Notes: generated by a model not told the origin, from the sequence alone. A stretch of 64,000 bases of DNA from Ricinus communis (GCF_019578655.1 NC_063258.1:2666001-2730000), one strand, 5' to 3'. Counted from the first letter of the stretch, positions 47,383 through 60,010 are shown. Made by a program: numbers and translations.

Positions 47383-50269
47383 TGTCACGACTCCACCCGT
47401 GGGCCCGTGACCGGCACTAGGGAATGGGTAGGCGTAAGGCCACCGAAACCCATAGTAAGCCTGACACTCACTGACTTAAACAAATCTCATCTCATTTAAT
47501 GTTATTAAAGCCACAAATTATCTTAATAGCTATATTTCACATAATTTAATCGGTCTGCCAGAAGAACTAGGCGAGACCCGAAACTCAGAAAATTTACAAC
47601 CGATACATCTACTATTACTACTGCGGAGAATCTAAGATTTTACAAATTAACATACCAAATCGAATACACCACCCGATGATGAAGGAGTTGGGTTACTGAA
47701 TAAGAGTCGCGAGAGGACTAACAGTCACGAATCTAAAAAACAGTAAATGGAGACTGTCAGTCTCGAGAGTGAGTTAAAATCAAATAACCTGGGGACTATT
47801 GCATTCTTCTCAGAAAACATAGATTATTTAAATCAGTATATCAAACCATGCACATAAATACCAATCATACTATAATCATACCCTATTACTTTCTTCACAG
47901 AAAATATTAATCATGCATGTAAATACAATCCATATTATAATCATACCATAATAAATAAATAAATGAATAAATAAAAATATATTTTTACTTTTACGGGACG
48001 AGTGGCTCAAGAGAACCCTAACCCCAAATTCTAACCATTTTGGCTCTCTTAATCCAATAAGACTGAGCCCCGAGAGCAATGCTCGACCAGGGACCTTACC
48101 TCCGACGAATTTACACAAATCGAGAGCCATGCTCGACCGTGGCAAACCCATAAAAATCTGATTACATGTCCATGATCATTACCGGCGACGCGGTCCCGAT
48201 GTAACCCATCAAAGGCATGTTCTACGAAAGCCACATCCTCAAATCGAAATCATCACATATAATAAATATCATTGTATAATGAAATCATTCAACCATATCA
48301 AAATAACAATTAACAATTAAGAGTAAGACATCGTGCAACTCATGTGGAAAATCGATAATATATGGTATTATCATAACATTACTATAATAATACTTATATT
48401 ACCTTTAATAATGAATAATTCAGTTGAAATTATTTACGTTGCGATACTAATAACCATATTAAGCATGAACTTTCAAAATAGCATATTAAAATCAAACTTA
48501 GCAATAGCGCAATGATTAAATGACTTTAACTCATGGGAATTGGGCGACCTCCTAGCTCCTCCGGTGCCTCGGTTGGAGCGACCGAATGCATGATCATCTA
48601 ATCACGGAAAATAATTTATCAAAACTGAGACAATCGATCATTAATCCTAGGTCTAGACTCGACTGTCTAAGAATCTCGACTCGGAGAATTCTACCGAAGG
48701 TGAACCTCCCCTACAACACGAACATTACCCCCCGTAAAAACGGGTCCAGGACTGCCGGAAAAACACTCCAAATATCCAACAATTTAAACAACGGGAGTCG
48801 GGTCTCCAAACTTCACTATTTCCGACCACACAAAGACAAAATACGAGGCAAGCAAACTGACAGACAATTATTTATGACTCACAAATATCATCAAATACTC
48901 AATATAACCCAATAAACACAAATTTAAAATCAAAGGATTTCCAAGATCATCGGCCAGAGAAAATTACCGAGACGCCGGCCGACTCGCCACGGGAGTCCGA
49001 TCGACGATATGGACACACCATCGGACTCACAACGACGCGCTGATGACGATCCCTGCTTCCGATTTTTCGATCTGACACCCGATCATCCGGAGAAATTTAC
49101 GGACGATCACGACCGTCGATTTACAAACGAAGCCCGATCACCACGAAACCAGTGCCATCGCGAAGCTTGGGCTGAGGAGAGTCGGGATATGCCCTCCGAT
49201 CGTCCATCCTCCCACGGAGCTCACGGAAAAGCCCAAAAACCTCGGCCGCCTCCACTTCACGGAACTCTCTCCTCCGACCACCAAAACCGGCCGCCAAAAG
49301 GAAGCTCTCCGCGGGGAGCCGATCGCCACCAAGATCGGTGGAAAGGCCGCCGGAAAAGCGGTGAATGGCGCCCGAGCCGCCTTCTTTGCCGCCGACGCCG
49401 CCACCGCCTCCATCGCCACCATCGTGCTCGCCGTTGACGTGCGCTCCTTCCGACGTCAACGCCGCCCTCGGCCTGGCCTCCAGCGTCCGTCCACCATGGA
49501 CGTCGACGCCCCTCTCTCTCCTCCCTTTCTTCCCTTCTTTCTTTTCTCTCTCCCCGATTTTCTTTCTTTCAATACCGACATTTGACCCCTGAACTTTTCC
49601 TTATTACAATTTGGTCCCTCAACTTCCTTAATTACTTACAATTTCATCCATCAAAATTCCAATTTAACCCCCAAACTTTCCTTTAGCCTTTCAATTAAGC
49701 CCTTAACTAATTAATTTGGGCCAAATCCGAATTATTGGAAATACACAATTACAAAAATACCCCTGACCGACATATTTATTTACAAAAAAATACCAAGCTC
49801 ACAAATTTCCATTAAAACCCCATAAAAATAACATTATACTTTCAATCCTTATTCCAAAATAAATTTCCAATTAAATCCTACACACAATTAAATTAAATAA
49901 TCAATTTCCAACTTAAAATTTAATACTACTAATCGATTATAATACCAATTTTCTCAAAATTCTTTTATAAAAACATCCCTTACAATTTCTATCATAATTT
50001 TTCAATATATAATTTTATTTATATAAATATGCATTTGGAGAAAATTTGAATAACTAAATAAAAATATAAATTATTCCTCAAATAATTTATTTAATTAACT
50101 CCTTAAAAATCAAACTAATTTGATATGGAAAATAACTCATTTGTTTATCTAACATGAACATTCAAAATTTGTATTTAAATCATTCTAATTAAACCGAATA
50201 AAAATAAAGCTAAAATTAACTTAAATAAAAACTCATTATTAAATATATAAAAAAATTCGGGGTATTACA
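47383..50269 (-). mobile_element. Solo LTR, about 2.9 kb, with perfect 5-bp TSD (probable Tekay-type chromovirus)
   Basis: The block starts TGTCACGACTCC and ends GGGGTATTACA. The five bases AAAAT occur on both sides (47378-47382 and 50270-50274), a perfect LTR-retrotransposon TSD. Read on the minus strand it begins TGTAATACCCC and ends GTCGTGACA, the usual ends of long Tekay/Del chromovirus LTRs. The GC-rich part (48960-49500) gives open frames on both strands (49009-49437 and others) with no recognisable protein. No PBS, PPT or internal region is attached, so it was left by LTR-LTR recombination. Confidence 0.88.
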
Positions 50270-50274
50270 AAAAT

Positions 50275-51145
50275 AATTAATTTAATATAATAAATAAGAA
50301 TTTTAATTTAAATAAATTAAAATCAAGTGTTATCATTCCAATTAGATTAATAGTTTATTATTAAAATAAGAGTATAGTTTAAATCCAATTTACAATAAAT
50401 TCTTATCATTTTTATAACTCTCGAAATTTAAATTATAATTCTTAAAGAGTTAATGTCAATAAAATAAAAGTATAGAATTAATATTATATATATTAAATTA
50501 CTAAAATTTAATACATAAAATTTAAAAATTATTTCTACATATATTAACAGTGCATATAATACACGCTTCTAACTATCGTTAGAAAATAACTTAAATTCTA
50601 TAAAAATAAAAATACAAAAAAGAAATATTATCGAAGGAAAATGTATAAATTTAATTCGAAAAAAAAATACATGAACCAAATATGGAGTTATTCCTTTTTT
50701 CAAAAGAATTTTTACGCAAAGATACTCACATGTCTTCCACAGTCAATTTCACATTCCCTTTGGAGTCAATCATTATTATTTTTTATTGGAACAAACGCAT
50801 TTTTTATTAAAACAAACTCTAAAGATTTCCAAAACTTTAGCCTTTTTTTCCCAAAACATTTCTTATTTTTATCTTTTAAAGAACAAACTTAAAATCCAAA
50901 AAAAAAAAAGAACTAAAGAATTGAGAGATGAATTCTAAAAAAGGAATTTTCTCCTCTATTTCACCTTCAATATAGGATTAAAAGACCAGTATCTATGATG
51001 CTTCTATTTTTTTTCTATTTATTTTATTATAAGTAGTGTGGCAAACTCATCTCCTCTTTCCTATTTGGCTAAATCTTCTTTATACTACTCCTATATTAAT
51101 TTTATAACTTTGTTTTTAGTTGGAATTTGGACTTTAGCCTATATT
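50275..51145. other. AT-rich non-coding stretch
   Basis: No supported gene; the 83-codon frame at 50641-50892 is Phe/Lys-rich and looks fortuitous. Confidence 0.5.
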
Positions 51146-51520
51146 CACTAGTTAACAATGAAATTTTCCATCGCTAAACACATTGAATTTGTCACTAAAA
51201 AGAGTTAGCGACGATATAATCCATCGTTAATTTGCTTGTTGCAAAAGAAAAAATAAGGATTATTTCCGTCACTAAAAGTAGCAAAAACATAACGACTGAC
51301 AGTCCGTTGCTAATTGTTGAGTTATCACAACCGTCACTAAATTTAGCAATGGAAATATCGACAGATATATCGTCATTAATTTAGCAACACGCTATCCATC
51401 GCTAAATGCGTCGCTAAGTTGGCAATGGGATTTTTGTTGCTAATTTTATGACGATGTAGGGTACTTAGTGACAGACTATCTTTCGCTAATCCTTTGTTAT
51501 TCTGTCGTAATTTTATTTTT
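51146..51520. repeat. CACTA-type terminal and sub-terminal repeat block
   Basis: Starts CACTAGTTAACAATG at 51146 and is packed with GTCGCTAA/TTGCTAA/CGTCACTAAA words in both orientations, like the sub-terminal arrays at 19265-20775. It likely marks one end of a CACTA element. The opposite end was not found, so the TSD cannot be tested. Confidence 0.55.
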
Positions 51521-51689
51521 TTATTTTATATTTAAGTTAATAATTTTAAAATATTAATTTATTAATATTAACTAATAAATAAAATTCAATTGATAATATA
51601 TATAAGAAAATATATAAAAAATGTAATATAATAAAAAATGAGCACCTATTCATGTTTAAAATATACAAAGAATAAAAGAATCTAAACTA

Positions 51690-53401
51690 CGGGTTAGCAT
51701 CCGGCTAATCCTAGTCATCATTTTGATGCTGCTACTGCACTGGGGTAGAGGAGGATGTGTTGGACGTCAAAAACTCCATGAGGACCTTTCAAACTAGCCA
51801 TCAGACCTCTGTACTGATACCAGAAGTTAGCTCCTCCTACTCCTAGTGGCAGACAAGTCTGTCCTCATCTAACATAGACTGCACCTGTTGCTGCCTAGTC
51901 TTAATGGGTCACATCTCCAAAGGATCTAGGACATTTGTTGTTTGGGATCTGAAAGTGGAGCTGTAGGACGATCCATGGTTGAAGAAAGAGGGTGCCTTAG
52001 CACCCATACCATAGATTCGACGCTTCTTCTTACTGCCTGCCGCTTGAAGGAATAACTCCATACTGTCTAGTTCTTGTGGTTCTGTGGATCCCTTAGTTGT
52101 CTGAGAAGCGATATTTACTAGCTGATGGTACCGATCCTGAAAATAAAAAACTTAAATATTAGAAATAATATGATTTTAGGAAAAAATTATAAGCATATAT
52201 ATTTGAATTGTCATTTTGATCTTATAACGACATTCTGAGATCGCTGATCGATGTATTGGCGGCCGACATTTGGTGTTTGTTGTGTGGCCTCAAATAGCTT
52301 AATAAGGTCGGGCTCCCAGCTAAATCACGTGTCTGATTATACATTTTAAAAATAATAATTATAAAACTTAACATGCTAATAAGTCTATAAAATTTAATTT
52401 TAATTGATAATTGTAAAATTTTTAAGTAGGATTACGTATCATCCTCCTGGCTCACTCAACCATAGTGGTCGAACCCCCTGTATAGAGTGACGGTCCTGAT
52501 CCCTAGCCCCAAGTCTCACTGCGGCAATTCTTGGAGGCAGCAGCACACTTCCTCTAAAATTGCTTAGAGAACCAATGAGCTATCCAGCTACTCCACACCT
52601 CTTCTCAGATCTTATCTGATCTTTGACCCTTGGCCCTCCACTTGCACAGTCTGTCACCATACTGGGTGCCAGCCTTTGCATAACACCTCTTATACACCAT
52701 GGTATCGGGTTGAGGATCCCAATGCTAGACCTTCTACAATTTTTAAAAAATGAAAAAAATATTAAATCAATAATATAATATATTGAGTTACATAAGAATT
52801 AAAATAGTTAACAATAATCTTTCCTGAACTCGTCCCAATAGAAGATAAAAACGTCATCTCGCACGCTCTTCCAATCATGCCCACTCGCATGTAAATGCAA
52901 AAAAAAAGCTCTGGGTCGTGATGGATGAAGTAGCATATGATTGGATGAAATGTTACTCCACCAAAAGTAAAGAAATTTAACAACTTAAAGTAACACAATA
53001 AGTAAAATGAGAACTAGAATCCTATGTTTCTATAATAAAGTACCTTGCTAGATCAATCTTGAGAAGGCGCAGCCTATATCTAGTCGTCCTACTGATGACA
53101 GGTGATGGTGGTCCAATCGCTATAGAAACTTAGTCGTTGGACTCCCAATACATGTACCACATGATGATGTCTCTGAAAGCTATAGACGTGGGGTGGTGGA
53201 CAGTCACAGATGTATTTGTAAGTTGTGGGGTGGTAGAGTAGTAGCGAAAGCAGCTAATGGTGACACAGTAGATGGTGGTCGAGTAGCATGTAGAGCTGTC
53301 ATCGTAGTAGCCGATGGTGATAAAGTAGATGGTGGAGGTAATGTTACCATATTAGATGGTTGTCGTCGCCTCGATCTACCATCGGTGGGACCTCTAGCCA
53401 T
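51690..53401 (-). pseudogene. CACTA-associated transposase-24-like protein (broken)
   Basis: From M-A-R-G at 53401 the minus strand opens with R-S-R-R-R-Q-P-S-N. It continues after shifts to V-R-D-D-V-F-I-F-Y-W-D-E-F (about 52862-52820), Y-A-K-A-G-T-Q-Y-G near 52670 and S-K-N-C-R-S-E-T with G-P-S-L-Y-T-G-G-S near 52500-52470. This is the order of the plant Transposase_24 proteins carried beside CACTA (En/Spm) transposases. Stops and an intron-like AT-rich gap (52140-52220) break it. It runs toward the CACTA-type end at 51146. Confidence 0.6.
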
Positions 53402-53409
53402 CTACAAAT

Positions 53410-53410
<1 letters not shown>

Positions 53411-53467
<57 letters not shown>
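53411..53467. repeat. (TA)n microsatellite
   Basis: A run of about 55 bases of TA just upstream of the Transposase_24-like start codon. Confidence 0.92.
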
Positions 53468-53470
<3 letters not shown>

Positions 53471-54415
53471 CATTTATACAGCCTAAAATTTAAAGACTTA
53501 ATTATTAAATTTTAATAAATTTACATATTATATTTATATTATTCCTTAAAAATTAGTACTTGCATCCTTAGAAAATAATTTAATTAATAAATAAAAATAT
53601 TAAGTTTAATTATCAAATTTTATTAATTTTCATCTATAATAATAACAGACGTACAATCAATGGGTAAATGACTCATTTTCTAATTTGATGTAGAAAGCTT
53701 AATAACCTTCATCCAATTCATAGAGATTTGAGTTCGAAAGTTAGGTACGAACTAGGAGGGTATTAGGCACCCTAATCCATCTAGACAGTAGTCCAATCTC
53801 CACTTGGATTTATAGATTTCATTAGTTTTATAGATGTTAACTTCACCAATCTTATTTCGCCTTGTTTTATGACACATGGACACTTTTATTTTTTCAGCAT
53901 GTGATGTAAGATTGGAAAGCAGTAAATCAGGGTTGCACCCTTGGTGTTCATTTTATCTTCAAGCATACAAGATAATCAAGGAAGTATTCATACACTCTTA
54001 ATTTCTACAATAATTTAATCCTTTAAGCATGTGGAGTGATTTTGCAAAACAAAGTAAATAAAGGGATTTTAACAAAATCAGGTGATTTAAGGGTAATTAT
54101 AGTACAAATAGAATAATATTATAAAATTTAGGAAATAAAATAAATAAACTGTCTAATACTAATGTAAAACGGTCGAGGTAAGTTTCTGGGAGCCTTCCAT
54201 TATATCTATGAAGAAAACATGGTTAATAACACCAAAAAATCAAAAAAGCATCATTTAGAAATTATAAGAACATGTCTTTGGGGTAAAGACAGACATGCTT
54301 ACCCCAAGGCCATTTGACCTTAATATATTTACCCTGCAAATATATTTCTTTAGATTTTAGCCTAAGGTTGTACCCTAAAAATATAATTCTTTAGATTTTA
54401 GACTGAAGTTGTACT
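53468..54415. other. Degenerate stretch with a Tat-LTR-like word
   Basis: Non-coding. A GGTATTAGGCACCC-like word at about 53758-53772, preceded by GAGTTCGAAAGTTAGG, resembles LTR sequence of Tat-lineage elements, but no boundaries are visible. Confidence 0.3.
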
Positions 54416-54419
54416 TTTC

Positions 54420-54660
54420 AGCCCTTGCTAGAATCCTACCTATCCTTGGCCTCAAAGTACTCCTTCTTAGTCTTTGATTTTACCATTATATCATCTATAT
54501 ATACTTATATTCTCTATGGATCATGTCATAGAATTCTTGAGTAAAGATCTGAGCTGGCTACTACATCCCAAACTAATGCACCATTGCTACCCGAAAGGTT
54601 ATCTGTTACAAGGCCTCCATCATTCAATAGAACACACTACTCATATTGAAAAATAGAATG
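54420..54660 (-). pseudogene. Ty3/gypsy reverse transcriptase scrap
   Basis: The minus strand reads V-Y-I-D-D-I-M-V-K-S-K-T-K-K-E-Y-F-E-A-K-D around 54512-54450, the RT catalytic box and following residues of a Tat-like element. Frame changes occur on both sides and no other domain is attached. It is a separate fragment from the RTs at 31.9 kb and 59.1 kb. Confidence 0.7.
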
Positions 54661-54779
54661 ATCAGTGTTATTTAGGCTACTGACACAATCGCATGGACCA
54701 ATATTCGTATTGGACCAAAGATTTATATCAAAAGAGTTGACACATAATGGGTTCCTAAAGAGGAATCTAAATATACTGA

Positions 54780-55500
54780 ACTTAACTGGCAATAAATAGC
54801 TTGCAATGCAAAAGCTATAAATATCTTACATTATGCTTTAGCTCTCATTAAACATAATCGGGTGTATGACTATAAGATAGCTAAACATATATGGGATAAG
54901 TTAGAAGTAACTTATAAAGGAACAAACCAAGTGAAGGAATCAAAAATCAACATTCTACAAGAGATTATGAAATGTTTCAGATGACTGCAACATAGAGCAT
55001 TACATAAATGAATACAAGTTTTACAGATATAGTAAACCAATTAAAGTATCTCAAGAAAGATATCTCAGAACTAGAGCAAGTGAAAAGCTATTGAGATCTT
55101 TGCCCAAATCTTAGGATTTTAAAGTGGTTGTGTTAATTGAGTCTAAGAATTTAGACATCTATACCTATAATGAATTAACTAGATCCCTAATGACTCATGA
55201 AATGTTGTTGAATAAATAGGATTGTAAGACATCCAAGGAAGAGAAAAAGAAGAAAGGAATAGCTCTAGCAACAAACTCAGAAAATACTAATTCAGATTCA
55301 TCAGATGAGGAAATGGCTGCTTTCACTAGAAAAATGAAGAGGTTGTTAAACAGAGGTTGCCCAAGAAACAGAAAGAGACCTCCGATGTTGTATGCTATGA
55401 ATGCGACAAGCCTAAACAAATACAACCTAATTGTCCTAAACTTAAGAAGAAATGTAAGAAGGATAAACAAAAGAAATTCTTAGCCACATTGAGTGATAGG
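54780..55500 (+). pseudogene. copia gag (UBN2-like) with altered zinc knuckle
   Basis: The region reads C-N-A-K-A-I-N-I-L, then KHIWDKLEVTYKGTNQVKES, the UBN2 gag pattern of plant copia elements, and a zinc knuckle C-Y-E-C-D-K-P-K-Q-I-Q-P-N-C at 55393-55434. The conserved His is Gln, so zinc binding would be impaired. A Lys-rich tail follows. Stops (for example near 54800) and frameshifts are present. Confidence 0.82.
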
Positions 55501-56440
55501 TGATCATCTATTAAGCGATGATGAGACGTCTGATAAAGAAGAGAAAGCCAATCTATGTCTTATAGCAGATACAGACGACTAATCTTCATCAGATAGTCAG
55601 GTATCAAATTCTGATTCAGATAATCCAAAAAATATATTCAATGAATTATTTAGAGAATATAGAAACCTTAAAAGGAAGTATAATTCTCTATTGTCAAAAT
55701 TCATTGAGCTACATGTTCAAAATTTCATCACTCTTGAATTAAATAACTCCTTGCATATTAATGTCAAGAAAAAAGAAATTTTGCAAGATAAAGTTGAAAC
55801 ACTAAGCAATGATCGAAAAATTAAGTAATGATCTATCTTGGTCTTTGAATCAAAATAGTCATCTAATTTATAGAAAGGAATTAATAGCTATGAGAATGAC
55901 AAGTTACTGGAAATGTTGAGCTTAGATACTTCTTTCATGACTAAGTTAAAGGTTGAAGAGAAAGTTATTTAAAATTCATAGAGAAACATAAGTCTAATCT
56001 TGATCGGTTGATCAAAGGAAATAAATTTCCTATCCTACCTCTAGCTCTATAGATTTTGACAAGATGAGATGTTTGAGAGAAATTCACAAATTTAAATTGC
56101 TTGATAAATCTTCTCATGAACTTACTGCTTCTTCATCTAAGTCTACTAAAGACCATTCTTGCCAGTAAGACAGACATCCAAAAAGCATTGCTCTTACTAT
56201 CATCGTAATAGACACTTATTCATAACATACTTTAGGAGATTTTTGTTTTGGATACCTAGGGGTACAAAGATAAAACCCGCTGACAAACCAGGACCCAACA
56301 TAGATTGGGGACCTAAATCTGAATAGTCATCTGTAGGTATGTTTGAGCAGTATGAAGAAAACAGATGACTAGTACATTGAGAGCGGCTAATCGAGACACA
56401 TGATAAGGGACTCATCTAATTTCTCAAATCTAGATAAAAC
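55501..56440 (+). pseudogene. Linker region of the copia polyprotein (degenerate)
   Basis: A Ser/Asp-rich then coiled-coil-like stretch between gag and integrase. The frames are broken throughout; protease motifs were not recognisable. Confidence 0.5.
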
Positions 56441-56442
56441 TA

Positions 56443-57418
56443 GTGGTGGATAAATATGGAGACAAAAGCAAAGTAAGGATCATAGGAAAAGGCATTATTA
56501 AATCAAATCCTCAAATTGAAGATGTTTCACTTGTTGAAGGATTAAAGTACAATCTGCTGAGTGTTAGTAAGCTATATGACAAGAATGGGCAAGCCATATT
56601 CGAGGATCTCATTATGAGGAGCAATCAACTATCAACAATCAAACCTTATTCATTGGTGTTTAACCTGAATTCTTACCACATTAATGATTGATGTCTAATA
56701 ACTGTTGAAGATAGTAGTTCGCTATGGCATAGGCGTTTAGGACATATCAACATGCATCTGATTTCAAAACTAAGTCACAAAGATCTTGTTAGAGGCTTGC
56801 CCAAATTGAAATATGAAAAACATCATTTGTGTGATGAATGTAAAAAAAGGAAGCAAACTAAGTCTACATTTAAATCTAAATCCATCATGTTCACATTCAA
56901 ACTATTAGAACTGTTCCATTGTGACTTGTTTAGTCCTTTAACTCCTTAAAGCTTAAATGGCAATAAGTATGCATTTGTGATAGTGGATGACTACTCACGA
57001 TTCACATGAGTTTTATTTATTGCATCAAAAGTAGACACTTATTCTATATTCATAAGAAATGGTACTTTATTACATCCATCAAAAGTGATCATGGGAAGAA
57101 ATTTGAGAATGAAGAGTTTGATTCATATTATAAAAATCATGAAATATCTCACTATTTCTCAATCCAAGAACTCCACAAGATAAAACCCTAGCTAAAATGA
57201 CCAGAACCATACTACACGAGAGAAACCTTCCAAAATACTTTTGGGCAAAAGCCATAAACATAACCTGCTACAAACTCAATAGAGTCCTAATGATACCTAT
57301 CTTGAATAAGACACCTTAGGAGTTGTGGAAAGAAAGAAATCCAAACCTTTCATATTTCCATGCATTTGGATGTAAATGTTTCATATTGAACAACAAAAAA
57401 AGATTACCTCAGAAGTTT
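56443..57418 (+). pseudogene. copia integrase (HHCC and core), truncated
   Basis: The GAG-pre-integrase segment includes G-L-K-Y-N-L-L-S-V-S-K-L near 56545. The zinc-binding part L-W-H-R-R-L-G-H with downstream C-D-E-C (56720-56840) is intact. The core has H-C-D-L-F (first catalytic Asp region) and V-I-V-D-D-Y-S-R, and later Y-F-H-A-F-G-C-K-C-F (57353-57385). Stops (near 56945 and 57009) break it, and it ends at the junction at about 57418. Confidence 0.85.
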
Positions 57419-57984
57419 TGTATATGGAATGCTATATTTGCACATGATCTCTGTCCAAAAGAAGTCAATACTTTTTTCTATAATAGTGGCTACAACTTCA
57501 GCTTCTACCCACTTTATAAAATGGTCGATTACTACAAGCAGGAATTTCTTTTCTCCTGCTATAAGAGGGAAAGGTCTGAGGATATCCATGCCCCATACTA
57601 TAAAAGGCTAGGGACTAGTGACCAGACATTGTAGTGCAGCAAGTAGATGAGACATATTTTGATGCCCTTGGCATTTCCTGCAAACTTGTACGAGCTTCTT
57701 TGCATCTTTGTACATGGTCAACTAAAAATACCTCTAGAGGATAGCTTTTCTAGGTATGGTGTTGGTTGCCTCATGAGCACTATAGATCCTTTCAGGAATT
57801 TCTCTAAGGACATAGTCTGCTTTTTTTTTTTTGTGATGAATCTATACCAAAGATGAGATATTGACTTTCTATATAGTATACCCTCCTTAAAAGAGTACAT
57901 AGCTGAGGTCTTTACTATCTTTGTTGCAACATTTTTATCCTCCGATAACTTTTCCTCTTCAAGGTATTGTATGATCTTTATCAT
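57419..57984 (-). pseudogene. Tat element B integrase (truncated)
   Basis: The segment 57984-57718 covers the pre-integrase region (I-L-Y-R-K-S-I-S-H-L-W). The core is open at 57589-57419 with M-D-I-L-R-P-F-P-L and FLLVVIDHFIKWVEAE. The sequence is lost in the core at about 57419. Confidence 0.82.
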
Positions 57985-58328
57985 CCATTGGTCATACTCT
58001 TTAATGACCAGTACTTCTTTTGCTATACTAGGCTCCTCAAGTATATGGAATGGGATGTTACTGCTAGGCTCCCCTTGCGAGGCGAGCTTAGCTAGGAAGT
58101 CTACTTCCTTATTTTCATCTCAAGGGCCTGGATGATATTCTATTGACCCCTAATCTCTTCAATTCTCTATAGCATAACTTTTGCCTGGCTTATATAATTG
58201 GCTAAATTAGGGTCTTTAACTTTAAAGATCCGCATTACTTGATTTACTACCAGCTGTAAGAATCGCTAATGATGCTCAAATACTCGGTTCATACTGTTAG
58301 GGCCATCTTTAAACCAGTGAGCAATGAT

Positions 58329-58900
58329 TCACTCAGCAATATTATTAGAAATTTTGAACTTTATATATATTGAACTCATGAGCTGGACATTATTCAGCCC
58401 CTCAAGGAGTATCTCTGCTCCTGCCCTTTCAATATTAAAGGCTCTATGGATGTGTAATGTCCATTTCACAGGAGCTTCATCCATGATTTCTGTGCTTTCA
58501 AGCATGCTCATCTCAGCCATGAAATCGACTAAAACCTATGCTTTCATAGCCTGCCTAGGCTCATATCGAACATCAAAAGCCCCCATCTGGATCGACCAAT
58601 GGACTAATCGTTCAAATGTTTCTGGCCTTTGTAATGCCTTAGTGGCTTATTGGTTCTGACTACTACTGTATGTGCTTGAAAGTACTGTTTGAGCTTAATG
58701 ATCGTTATGATGATTATTCGAGTCAGCTTCTCTATCATGGGGTGTCTAGCTTCTGCTCCTTTCAAAAGCTTACTTGTATAATATATCGGCTTTTGCTCGC
58801 CATTATCCTCTCTGACAAGGATGGAGGCTATCGTCTCCTTTGTTACCGCTAAATAAAAATACAAAGTCTCCCCATCCAACCAAGAGCGATTATCCTACCA
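58329..58900 (-). pseudogene. Tat element B RNase H and second RNase H (broken)
   Basis: The open segment 58879-58604 reads L-Y-F-Y-L-A-V-T-K-E, KPIYYTSKLLKGAEARHPMI and KLKQYFQAHTVVVRT (retroviral-type RNase H). The segment 58520-58329 reads V-K-W-T-L-H-I-H-R-A, then V-Q-L-M; it fits the second, Tat-specific RNase H, but the catalytic D-G-A is altered to H-R-A. Stops separate them. Confidence 0.78.
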
Positions 58901-59013
58901 TTTAACTTTTGCACCTCATTAATGTTGATCGGTGGCCTCATTCCATGATCACCTTTATTTTCTCGGGGTTAGCCTCTATACCCCTCTACGAGATCATAAA
59001 TCCTAAGAATTTC

Positions 59014-59480
59014 CTAGCTTTGACACCAAAAGCACACTTCTCGGGATTTAATTTGCTGGTAACTCTCTAGGATGTTGAATGCTTCTTTTAGATCTCTAGC
59101 ATGATCCTCAGCCTTTACCGACTTGATGATCATGTCATCCACATGCACCTCCATAGTTTTGCAGATATGGTTCTTGAACATATTGTTTACCATCCTTTGG
59201 TATGTCGCTACAATGTTCTTTAGACTAAAGGGCATAACTGTGTAGTGGAAAGTGCTAATATCCGTTATAAAAGAAGTCTTTTCCTCATCCGACTTAAACA
59301 TTTTGATCTAGTGATACCCCTAAGCAGCGTCAACAAAACTATAAACATCATAGCCACTAGTGGAATCTACCAATTGATCAATATTGGGTATAGGATAACT
59401 ATCTTTTGGACAAACTTTATTTAGATCTGTAAAATCTACACACATTCTCCATCTTTTATTCAGCTTTTTTTACCAATACC
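59014..59480 (-). pseudogene. Tat element B reverse transcriptase (broken)
   Basis: The open segment 59301-59014 reads K-T-S-F-I-T-D, V-M-P-F-S-L-K-N, then H-V-D-D-M-I-I-K-S (catalytic box near 59145-59120; the usual Tyr is His) and HARDLKEAFNIL. Upstream RT parts lie in broken frames up to about 59480. The M-P-F-S-L in place of M-P-F-G-L is a second active-region change. Confidence 0.85.
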
Positions 59481-59593
59481 ACATTTGCTACCCAGTCTGG
59501 ATACGTTACTGGCTTGATGAATCCAGCCTTTAGCAGCTTATTGACTTCCTCAACTATGGCGATCTGCTTTTCAAAAGCAAAACTTATGTTCTT

Positions 59594-60010
59594 TTACTTG
59601 ATAGGCTTGGAGCTCGGATTCACATTTAGCCGATGCAATTTGATGCTCAGATCTACCCTAACTATCTCGGAGGGCAAGCTAGCAAACATATGCTTTTTCT
59701 CTGTAAGCACTTGTTCTATACCTTGATTTATTTTTTCTGACCATTTATTGCCGAACTCGACCGACTTTTTTGGCTCCCTACCCAAGCTGAATTTTCTTAA
59801 GTCTCCCATTGGCTCTGTCTTTGCTGGGCCTTCCTTAGTTTGATGTAATGAAACTTCTACAGGGAGTGCTTGACATGTCCCCTTTAGCCTAGTAAGGTAG
59901 CATTCTCTCTCCATCTTTTGATTGCCAAGCACAGTTATAACCTCTCTAGAAGTCGGTACCTTTAACTTTAAATAATGGATGCTCATGGCTGCTTTGGTTT
60001 CCATTAGCAT
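59594..60010 (-). pseudogene. Tat element B protease-RT linker
   Basis: The open segment has a Q-A-L-P-V-E-V-S-L-H-Q-T-K-E-G-P-A-K tract and ends with S-I-K-L-H-R-L-N-V-N-P, the connector just before RT in Tat elements. Confidence 0.65.

Larger units (their letters stand above)
54690..57418 (+). mobile_element. Ty1/copia retrotransposon, truncated (gag and integrase only)
   Basis: Plus-strand sequence with gag, zinc knuckle, GAG-pre-integrase and integrase core in copia order. It breaks off inside the integrase at about 57418, where it meets the integrase of a minus-strand Tat element. RT and RNase H, which follow integrase in Ty1/copia, are missing, as are both LTRs. Confidence 0.85.

Noticed and set aside
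49009..49592. Overlapping open frames of 70-140 codons on both strands
   Set aside because: They lie in the GC-rich part of a solo LTR with an exact TSD; low stop frequency explains them and no protein family is recognisable.
53193..53486. 97-codon plus frame ending in an Ile-Tyr repeat
   Set aside because: Antisense to the Transposase_24-like start and running into the (TA)n microsatellite.
58324..58659. 111-codon plus frame
   Set aside because: Antisense shadow of the Tat B RNase H region.
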